Assembly: GCA_026120035.1 (NCBI GenBank)
Contig: JALRME010000009.1
Location: 124,001-188,000, forward strand
Length of the DNA stretch: 64,000 bases
DNA from: Coleophoma eucalyptorum
Lineage: Eukaryota > Ascomycota > Leotiomycetes > Helotiales > Dermateaceae
Reading direction: 5' to 3'
Shown here one piece after another: positions 31,495-40,975 of the stretch (within the stretch, counting starts at the first letter, position 1; every line of letters begins with the position of its first letter). The translations under genes were made by a program, and so were the position numbers. The notes under the pieces are model-generated. The model searched no databases, had not been told where the DNA came from, and saw nothing but the letters and a program-made list of their open reading frames with translations.

Positions 31495-32277
31495 ACGTTG
31501 GTCGTAGTGGTTCGTACAGTCGGAAATTACCGCGGATATATCGACGATATAATGGTCCTTGCTAGAGCTTCTTGTAGATCAACCCGAGGTTGTCACGTTG
31601 GCGACAGGAGGATGGAGGGCGTTAGGCAGAGTGCTCGCAAATACATGGTCGCGTTAGATCATTGCAAGAGTTGTTCTCTCGGTAATTGGGTCGTGTCGGA
31701 TAGTCGGAGTATGCTCTGCTCGAGGTAGGTGTATCATAGGGGGGCTCAAGGAGTAGATGAGGGGGAAGAAGGAGTGTGAGGAGGAAGGGAGGGGAGCACA
31801 GGAATAATTGTTTGCTTTCATGTAGTTACACGAGCATGCATCAGCTACCCGGGTAAACTCTCCTCCGTTAAAGCAAATTCCAGCGCAAGTGCGAGTCCAC
31901 TTCTTCGCTGCGCTTCCAACCAGATCCAGTCACCCCCATCTCAATTCATGGACTCGAGCTAGACTCCAATCTCCATCCCCCAGACGTTGTTCTTCGCTGG
32001 CAACTAGCAATAATCAACAACGACGCCTCTGAAGTGTGGGGAAGGACTGCCATTCGTTTGGTATCATGGCTCTGAATAGTATCACTTATCTCCTTGCACA
32101 TCTCGATAATCCTTCGCTACCAGGTATCATCTCTCTGCTTTATTCTCTTTGCTGGTGAATCATACGAGCCACACCGTCTTCCTCGCCCCCAACCATCACA
32201 TTCTGTGCCCCCTCGATGCGCTTTTGTTGGACAACGAACGACGCCCGGCGCAGTCTCAGCGCATCGTCCAAACGGCC
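31495..32277. promoter_or_regulatory. Divergent promoter region of the qutR/qutA-like pair
   Basis: 783 bp lies between the two divergent start codons. The reading frame of the activator extends upstream to 32149, but only through a non-ATG codon, so I treat that part as 5' UTR. I looked for the activator's inverted-repeat site (GGATAA-N4-TTATCC type) and found no full match. Confidence 0.55.
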
Positions 32278-34796
32278 ATGAGTAACTCTCATTCAGCTGA
32301 GGCGACAGACAATCCTGTCCCAGACGCTCAATCAACCAGCTCCAAGAGAAAACGACAGACACCTGCACAACTTGCGGCCCGGGTCGCACGAGCTTGCGAT
32401 CGATGTCGGGGTAGGAAGTATAAGTGCGATGGCGGGCATCCATGCTCGTCCTGCTCCGTCAATGGGCAGAGTTGTACATATGATCCCATATTGCGGAGGC
32501 GTGGTTTGCCGGAGGGGTATGTTCGAGGTCTGGAAAGAATGCTCGGTCTGGCGATATCGAGGGATAAAAGCTTCGAAGATTTGGTTCTATCCATTGCAGA
32601 AAAGGGACAAGACGAGGACTTTGTAATAGATTTCCCCGCTCAAGGATGGGACGCAGGAAAGACGGAAGAGAAATTACACGAGTCCTGGAAGAACAGTGCT
32701 ATATCGAACAAGGTTGAAGCTCTCATCCCAGTATTGGAGTCTATGGAGGCCAAAGGATTCAAGCGACGTAGGGTCGACACACCCCCTCCTCTCCACTCTG
32801 TGCAACACCTTGAGCAAGACCAACGCCCCAATGGCTATTCTGAATATAACGCTCAAATGCCTCTAACGAATCCGTCCCCGCAACGTCACTATGGACTTCC
32901 GGCACCTGACTTCGCATTGCCCTATCAACAAACAACAGATCCTCAGATGCTGCAGGACTTTGCCTTCCGTGCTGCTGTGCCTAGACATTTGCCTGAACGG
33001 GCCGGAAGACTTTTGGATTCATATTTTACTTATACACATTGCTGGCTACCATTTATTGAACGCCATGATATCCTCAGGCTCTCTTACCGCTACCCTGATA
33101 TCTCTGGTGATCTCGCTCCCGGCTCACCTGGGACTGGAGAAGCCGCAGCTTTGTGGGCCTTACTGGCTTACGCTGACCATCCGACGATTGATTCGTCAAA
33201 TGTGGCAGGCAATGAATTCACGACAGAACGGCTTTACCTTGCTGCAAAGGCTCTAATACCCCCTGAGAGGTCGCTGTTTGAGCTTGGTCATGTTCAAGCG
33301 CTGCTAATTATGGTGTTGTACCACATGCGATATGCTTCTCTGAATGCTGCCTGGTTTCAGGTTGGCCAGGCAATTCGTATTGCCATCACTCTTGGCCTAG
33401 ACAAACCATCACAACCATTAGAGTTTAGCGACCAGCCCCGCAAGGTTGGAGGCCGTGATACTCATGTTTTCCTTGCATGCTTCACCCTCGATACTCTCCT
33501 TGCAGGCCGCCTAAACCGACTACCTCATCTGAGAAGAGACTCTTTACTACATCTAGGACCACTCTTTGAAGATGGCCCGGAGGAGTGGGAGCCTTGGATT
33601 GACCCACAAACTATAGCGCAGTCGTCCCTCCACTTTCGAAATCCGTCCTTTACTACCAGCACATTCAACCGTCTAATCGAAGTTCTTGTCGTACTGAACG
33701 AGGTCATATGCAACACATCATTGGGACTTGAGTGGGAGAAGCAGCATGCTGCACTCCGTGCTCGGCTGACTGACACTGCTACCAGATTTCGAAACCGGGC
33801 ACAGCGGCAGTCCAATCAGACGTTGCCTCATCATGCTGTATTACATTTACTTCATATGTCTACATTGGCTTACATGCGACTTCATACATTATCACACTCC
33901 CAGAACAAGAGATCCGCGCTTGGAGTCAGCCCAATGTCTTCTCAGCTAACCTCACAATTGCAGCAGTGCCTGGATGTTTTTGGACCGGTCCAGCATCCTC
34001 CCCTTCTTGGATTTTCTGCCTTATTGGCATTGAAAGAGGATGAGGCGTTCGCTTCGGGTTCGTCGATGGCAAACGATACTCTGTGGAAGGAACAGTTATT
34101 AGACATTGCTATAAAGCTTGAGGTCAGAAATAACGGCTTTCGCGAGATTCAGAATGCTATTGCGCTCTCAAAGTTCTCAGCTCTAGCCCATACAGATCCC
34201 CTGGTTACACAACCAGTAGTACCAAAAAAGTCTTTTGTGGAAAATGAGCCAACACATTTCTGGAGCACTCCAACTCATGAAAGCCCGCAGTATACGAATA
34301 CCAGACCTGAGTCGATACCGACTCCAAATCTACGAAGGGCTTCATCATCACAATTTGATGTTGGAAGATTTGACGGCTCTGGCTCGAATATCTCCGTAGT
34401 CTCACCGGCAAAATCGTCAAAGCATATGACAGGAGGTGAATTCGGAGATATTGGGCCATTCGAAACGGTCACGGCAATCATTGCTGAGACACCACCGGCA
34501 CTAAGTGCAGAAGTTGATACGAAGAGCAGCCATGCCAAAGAAAATTCTACGGGAGGCCCCGCAATTCCCCCAGAACCACAAGCTGAAGATGGCGATGCAG
34601 CTTTTTTGAGTTTAGCCCATTTGGATACCACACAATGGTATGCCTCTTTTTCCTGCTATCTGACGGACATTCAACTTACGATTATAGGTCTTCAAATTGG
34701 GAAGATGGGCTGGTTGAACTTGGATTTGCTAATGACTCTGTGTTCCGAGAATTCTGTAATGATCCTGATCGCCTTCTTAGCGATGAAGGCAAGTGA
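32278..34796 (+). CDS. qutA: Quinate activator-like Zn2Cys6 transcription factor QutA
   Basis: Two exons, 32278-34637 and 34688-34796, giving 822 aa, close to the length I recall for QutA/Qa-1F. The zinc cluster is at about residues 40-67 (CDRCRGRKYKC, CSSC, GQSC), preceded by a basic KRKR. The linker ILRRRGLPEGYVRGLERML resembles the distinctive 'KKRGLPTGYIRTLE' linker of quinate activators. The fungal-specific TF domain follows (YFTYTHCWLPFIERHDILRL, LYHMRYASLNAAWFQVGQAI). Without the 50-nt intron the C-terminus runs into unrelated sequence; spliced, it ends in SNWEDGLVELGF...DEGK. It activates quinate/shikimate catabolic genes in known systems. The adjacent divergent QutR-like gene strongly supports the call. 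No target enzyme genes are in the window. Confidence 0.82.
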
Positions 34797-35516
34797 GGTA
34801 GGCATTTTATGGAGTTCAAGCGAATGGGGTTTTCATATACACGATTTAGCGTCAGTACACTCTAGACTAAAGTCAGGAGGATTTAATTGTTACGAAGATC
34901 ATCTACACGTTCATATGCAGGAAGGATCACTAGCATGAATGAATCAGATAGTGCGGACAATAGACTGCACAGTAAAAGTAGAAGCCGAGAAGAGTCCCGC
35001 AACCAACTACCCCGCCTTGGTTTGCAAGACAATACTCCGCACACCACGTCTTTTTTTAGCCGTGCGAGACTCGGACCGTCCTCTAATACGTTGGGTCGAT
35101 GTTTGCGCTCTCAATCCTTTTCGCATTGTACCATTGGTGATGGACCCTGGATCGAGTCTCAGACCATAATCTACATCTTGCCATTTTCGCATGTAGAATG
35201 GAAGAAGAAGTGCGGAATTCAGTGGATATTGCGGACTTGGTCGCCAGCAGGTCCCCCGGGACTGATGCTCCCCACCTTTTAGCTTACCCAGTCCTGCGTG
35301 TCCACTTCGCTCCTCCCCACATTGCAGGGATACTGTGAGACGAGGATATGGATTGTCCCGCATCACCGAGGGGTAACTTTGTGACTTTTAATCAACGCAT
35401 CGCCTTCACTTTCAGTTCCAAACATGCGCCAAGCAGTGCAGTACTCTTTCTCATAGTCTTACAATCAAGCAATACAGACCAAATTGGTGTTCAAAGCATC
35501 TCAAACCTGATTCACA
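34797..35516. other. Intergenic stretch
   Basis: This is 720 bp between the activator and the DUF3500 gene, both on the plus strand. Overlapping short ORFs on both strands have no family features. It should hold the DUF3500 promoter. Confidence 0.4.
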
Positions 35517-36855
35517 ATGGGGTCAACATCGACTTCTTCCGCCGAATTCAAAAAGGCCTCAGCAGAGTTTCGGACACACCTCCCCGATCTTTCCTCACCA
35601 CGCTTCACCACTGCTAAAACCCAGGACGCGACCAGCTATGCGAAGTTCTTCAATGACAACAAGGCACCTCCGTGGTTACATGCTCTCACTCAGGCATGGG
35701 GGAAGCTCTTCAATGAGCCCTACAAAGGAGTAACAAGTGATGGTAAGCAGTTGCCAAAATTCGTATCTCTCGTTTTAACATGTAAAAGGCAATGTGATAC
35801 CTGGGCTTTATAAGATACAAGACGAAGGTGTCCCAATCGAAAAGATTACAGCCGCGGTCGAGAACGTGCTCTCAAAACTCGATCAGACACAAAAGGACAA
35901 GGTCCAATATCCAATCAACGCAAAGGAGTGGCGGGCATGGTCCAATCCAGAGATGCTACTGAGAAATTTTGGGATACGGCTGGAAGATATGCCAGAAGAT
36001 ATCACTCTTGCGGTTCTCGATGTCCTCAAGACCGCCTTCTCACCTGAAGGATATGAGAAAGCCATTGCTGCGATGGAGATCAATCACTTCCTTGGGGAAA
36101 TCTGCGAAATTCCTAAAATCATGAACCGATATTCATACAACTTTCTCCTCTTTGGCACACCTTCGACGACCAAATCGTGGGGGTTTAGTGTATACGGACA
36201 CCATCTCTGTCTGAACGTCTTCTTGAAAGGACCTCAGATTATCATTTCCCCTACATTTACAGGTGCTGAACCAAATATCATAGACGATGGCCCAAAGATG
36301 GGGACGTCAATCCTGCACCACGAGGGAGACCTTGGACTGAAGTTAATGCAGAGCCTTCCGAAAGAATCCCAGAAGAAGGCCGTGGTTTTTGAGAAGATGC
36401 ACGACCCAGGGATGAAACAGACTGGAGATCTCACTGTTGACCGTTGGAACAAGGACGATCAACGACACCTTTGCGGTGCATTCCGTGACAACCGGATTGT
36501 ACCATACGAAGGTGTTCTTGTATCTGATATGACGCCAGAGCAGAAGAAGCTCATTTCTGATATTGCTGAGCAATTTCTTCTCTATCACCCTACTCAAGCA
36601 CGACAGAAGCGCATTGCAACAATCGAATCTCATTTCGACCAAACATACTTTAGTTGGATAGGAGGCTATGGGGATGAAGATGCATTCTACTTTCGAGTCC
36701 AAAGCCCGGTCATCATCCTTGAGTTTGATCACCATTCAGGCGTTTTCCTGACAAACACTGAGCCTGCGAAATTCCATACACATACAATTGTCAGGATGCC
36801 TAATGCAGGAGATTATGGCAATGCGTTGCGGGAGGAGGATGAGAAGGTGTTGTAA
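35517..36855 (+). CDS. DUF3500 domain-containing protein
   Basis: Two exons, 35517-35742 and 35789-36855, giving 430 aa; the 46-nt intron has a GTAAGC donor and an AAAAG acceptor. The body matches the DUF3500 pattern as I know it: NRYSYNFLLFGTPSTTKSWGF, GHHLCLNVF, TFTGAEPNII, an EE/DQ-rich middle, YFSWIGGYGDEDAFYFRVQS, IILEFDHHSG, and the C-terminal FHTHTIVRMPNAGDYG. The histidine-rich motifs (GHHL, DHHSG, HTHT) suggest metal binding, but no activity is established. No signal peptide is seen. It follows the quinate-regulator pair by chance or in some unknown functional link. Confidence 0.87.
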
Positions 36856-36987
36856 TTTTTTGGACATAGCAACACATATTATCTTAGCGAGCATGTAACC
36901 AATTACTTATTTGGCTTGGATTACTCAAAGATTGCTATCTACAATTCCAGGTATCCTTTTTTTTTTTTAGCTCACTGGCCAAGGATC

Positions 36988-37977
36988 TTAGACTTCATGC
37001 TCAATATCTTTCACCCTGGGTAGCCTGTCTAGTTTCACGCCTGCATAATCCGCAACCATTTCAACCTATATAGATTAACATGAGCCCCGTAGTCACATGG
37101 GATCGAAGTATACTCACACACTGTTGCACTTTCTCCACATCTTCCATACTGGCACCCACCCTTCTTAGTCCTCTCAAATGCCATGCGGATTCTCTGGGTA
37201 GATTCTGGATCAAGATTCCACTTAGTGCCACCAGCTCGGTCTCAATCTCATTTAAAATGCTCATATCCGATAAATAGAGCCCATAGGTGATCTCCTTCGA
37301 GATCTTGTCAAAATCCTGGTGTGCCGCTAGTGGGCCAATGGTCGTGCCCAGGTTGTGCTTGTAAATCGTCTTTAGCCAGGCTTCACCACGCGCCCGGTGA
37401 GCAGCATCATTGGTCCAATTTTCTCTGCAAAGGTGGCATACATGTTAAGCTTGATATCTCCTCTAAGTTGTTGATTGGTCCGGAAAGAGGTAAGAAACTA
37501 CACATACCGCGAGAATGAATAATCTCGATCCTCCTCTCGCTCTATGGCGGCAATAGAGAAGATAGACTCAAGGGTCTTCACAACTCCGATCAGAGATGTC
37601 ATTTCGAGCAAGACCTCTCGAAGTCTTCTCACCAATCCTTGGCGGGCTGATGATGATGCATATGCTGGTTGGGCAATCAGGTACTTGTATAAGTACGTGG
37701 CATGCTCTGGTTCAACATATGACAATGCTGCCAAGGTCGGGATGTACCACCCATCTTCTCCCAGTGTCTTGGAGGGGAAGTGCGTTGAGACTTTGGCAAA
37801 GAGCGCGTTGGCTTTGGAGTCCATCTCCAAATCGGATTGTGCGCTGGAAGATGCTTGGGATGCCATTGCTGACGGTGCGTGAGCCGTGCTGATTCGTCGT
37901 ATGGTTGTTTGGAAGGTAATTGGCCTCGGCTTGTGTCCGTAGAATGAAAGAGAGGTCGCGATACGGAATCTTTTCAT
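36988..37977 (-). CDS. Carboxymuconolactone decarboxylase (AhpD-like) family protein
   Basis: Three minus-strand exons: 37508-37977, 37118-37424 and 36988-37065, giving 284 aa. The fungal CMD/AhpD-like pattern is clear: DGWYIPTLAALSYVEPEHA, KTLESIFSIAAIERE.D, NDAAHRARGEAWLKTIY, ITYGLYLSDMSILNEIETELV, WHLRGLRRVGAS and VEMVADYAGVKLDRLPRV. The AhpD CxxC pair is not visible, so peroxidase-reductase chemistry is unlikely in this subfamily. An in-frame N-terminal extension (37977-37867) rich in Arg/Ser/Thr and poor in acids could be a mitochondrial presequence; without it the protein begins at the Met of MASQASS (37866). Both starts are possible. Physiological role unknown. Confidence 0.83.
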
Positions 37978-38823
37978 TCTGGTCCTCTTTGGCCTTTTTA
38001 ACTTTCATCGCACCTTAGGGGCATTTCACATCTGGTAGAATCGCACTTCACTGCATCGGGGAAATCTGACAAGGTGTGGAGATGTCAGCAAATATAAATT
38101 GGGTCTCAACTCATCATCGTGACCCTCTCTCTTAATGCATCTTTGCTTACAAGCACAGCTTCACAATATGGAAGATGGGATGGATGCCAGATCGCAATCG
38201 CTCAACATTGTGGCATTGAACCTCCGCTCTACAAACGACCAGGTACAGCGTTGCTGTTTAAATCCGTAATCGTTGAAAGGGATTGGGTGGTTTCTTAATC
38301 AGCGATTCGGCATTTACAGATCGCATTCCGCCACTTATGAACAGTTCACTAGTGCAATTTTCAATCCGGTTGTCGGACTAGGAAGACAGGGTTGTGACCT
38401 TCCAACATGTCACAAAAAGACATCACGCCACTCAATTCACTTGCCAAGAATTTGAGATGTTCACCACTTGGGTGCATTCATTTGCCTGTTGTCAAATACA
38501 TTTCGACGCTGAGTTATGTTCTGCTGCTGCATCAGTCTGTTCCTTAAATGACCCAATGCCAGTGCGCACGGCACGGTGGGGTTTGTTTTGCTGGCTTACT
38601 GATCGCGGCCGTCGCCACCGTCGCTGTTGACGGCCGTAGACGGACAACTTTACAAAATTCAAGAAACTAATCGGACAAAGAAATTCATGTGAAAGAAAGG
38701 AAAAAACCTTTGCACAACCAACCATATGTACCATTGCTTATTCGGGCGCCTTTTCATGCCTAACCAGGCTAACCAGGAACCATTCGATTCCGTTCATCGC
38801 ATAAGTGTCATAGCTTAACAGTC
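37978..38823. other. Intergenic stretch
   Basis: This is 846 bp between the CMD-family start and the next SDR stop (both minus). No gene or repeat was recognised. Confidence 0.4.
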
Positions 38824-40044
38824 TCACTCCAGGCCTAACATCTCCGTGGCAGTATCGATAATCGTGTCCTCCAAACCCCGAAATTTGAGGCCCAAGAACC
38901 ATGTCGCTCGCCTGTTACACATGTCATATGCGGATTCGGGTAACGAGGTAGCCTCCGGGTTTCCGAGCGGCACTTGCTCTGCAAGCTCGGGTACCTTGGA
39001 TCGAAGCAGGTTGCAGACTTGTTGATTTGTGAATTGATGGGCGCTGATGATGATTCGCTTCGTTTTGGGCGCTGCAGTTGCGTGCGTGGAAAGGATGTGG
39101 GCTTTGGCGAGATCCTGGGTTAGACATTAGTTCTCTCTCTCTTGCGTCTTATCAGTTATCCCTTGATCGACCATCTGCCTTCTCAGAGCTACAAGAAATA
39201 CCTAGCTACCCAGTCTGTTTCTGCAATTAAGCGAGCAGAAAATATCAAAAGTACTTACTCTCACATCGACAAAGTTAAATATTTTTTGCTCTGCTAGTTG
39301 TCCCGTCTTACCAGCTGCACAGAAGGTCTTCCAGAAGTAGTAGTTCGAGATATTCAGCTCGCGCGAACTTTCGAACTCATCAACTGGTGGTCCGAAGATT
39401 GCAGCTGGACACAACACCACAAGCCCAAAGGATGGATGATACTGCTCCATGAAGTCATATGCTGATGAGTAGGTCAGTAGATCTCAGTACAGAACCAAAT
39501 CAGAAGCCGTACCAGCACACTCCATGTACTTTTTACTTGCTTTGTACATGACGTACAATCCTCCTTTCCGAGCCTCCTCCCAGGTGATCGGATTCCAATC
39601 CTCTTCGGTATAATTCTTGCCTGGTGTTGGGCTTGCGTAGTTTATGATCGCCGACGAGCTACTCGTAATAACGACGTTCTTCACATTCTTGCCGTCGCTG
39701 CTTATGGTCTTCAGCAACTCAACCGTAGATCGGATGGCGGGGTGCTTTTCAGCTTTCGCATATGGAACTGCCGAGTCCTTGAAGAATGAAGGCGTATGAA
39801 TTACAGACACGATACCGGGGTAGCCTACGAACACCGGCCGGAAAGCATTAGGTTCGGTATAGTCCGGAAGGACCCATGTCCTTAACAGTGAATTATTCTG
39901 GAAAAGTTCCTCGAGTTGTTCTTCGGCTTGCTGGCTGCGCACGACGGTGAGCACGTGCTGGTTGGCCTCGAGGAGTTGTTTGAGGATATGTGTGGCCAGG
40001 AAGCCGTTGGCGCCCGTGAGGAGAGTGATGCCCATCATCAACAA
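38824..40044 (-). CDS. Extended SDR, NAD(P)-dependent epimerase/aldehyde reductase-like
   Basis: Three minus-strand exons: 39513-40044, 39259-39461 and 38824-39114, giving 341 aa. The Rossmann motif is ITLLTGANGFLATHILKQLL (TGxxGFxA). The catalytic Ser stretch is NVVITSSSSAI and the Tyr/Lys pair is GLYVMYKASKKYMEC. The substrate-side motif LCPAAIFGPPV is the family's 'P..V.GP' turn. Splicing through a 51-nt and a 144-nt intron restores NFVDVR then DLAKAHILS, the conserved 'DVRDvA.AH' helix. The start could be any of three clustered Met codons (40044, 40038 or 40035). It belongs to the same broad superfamily as the SDR at 17337-18460. The substrate is unknown. Confidence 0.87.
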
Positions 40045-40975
40045 TGATTTTCGCCGATAGAATGCTTCCAGAAAGTCCCGTCCATATATGTTTCAAAGCA
40101 AGTAAAAACTACGTGTTTAGGAAGAGGGCTTGCGCCGCTATTTCGGAGACTGTAGAATTGGAGATACCGGACTTTAGGGTCGTGTGGCTTCGACGGGGAA
40201 TCGGTCGGCTTTTGTAAGCTGACCCAGCAGCGCTGGCTTTGAAAAACAATCTTCATCCTTCTCGTAATACAATGTCGGCGCCAAATTTCTTGTTGCCAGA
40301 GGCAGCTCCATCGTCGATGGCATCAATGGCGTAGATCTATCTACACAATTACGTCAATAGTAGAACTGCTCGAACCCATGCCTCGCAATGTGGTCGCTGT
40401 GCCTCCTGTTGGGAAAAGAGAGCATTCGGCAAATGCGGTCTCCGTCTCATCCGCCAAAACCGATCGCTTAATATCGCAAAGCAGGCAAAAGTCAGCGGCC
40501 GGCCGCGGATATAGAACATTGCATAATTTGTCTGGCAGATTTGCTATTACTGGAATGGGAAATTTAGTGGTGGTTTGATCTATATGCAATCTATGGGAAG
40601 TTTGTCACCATTGACTTGTCTTTTATTCCTATTTTATCTATCCATGCCCGGTCTCCCGTACCAACCATGATATAGAAAACATTAAACGAGTGTCGTGTGT
40701 CCCCCGCCCTCCAATAACGCACTCCAACCCGTCCCATGCAGACTTACTGTATTCTCTGCAGGTATCCATATTCCCGAAAAGCGAATGCGTCTTTGCCTCG
40801 GTACGTCACCTATAGCATGGCATACTATAGAACAAATAAATCTCCGCAGTCTATATCGATTGAGGAATCAAGTTATAGGTGAGACCTTGGCTTTGTTTAC
40901 CGCGACGGCCGCTTCCTATCATGGATGGTCAGAAGGTTTCGTGTCGGAACTCTAAATAAAGATAAGGCTTACAGC
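40045..40975. other. Intergenic stretch before the micro-exon gene
   Basis: 931 bp without a supported gene. It contains the promoter of the SDR at 38824-40044 and the 3' side of the micro-exon gene. Confidence 0.4.

Noticed and set aside
32149..32277. N-terminal extension of the QutA-like protein
   Set aside because: The in-frame extension starts only with a non-ATG codon. The first ATG is at 32278, a normal distance from the zinc cluster.
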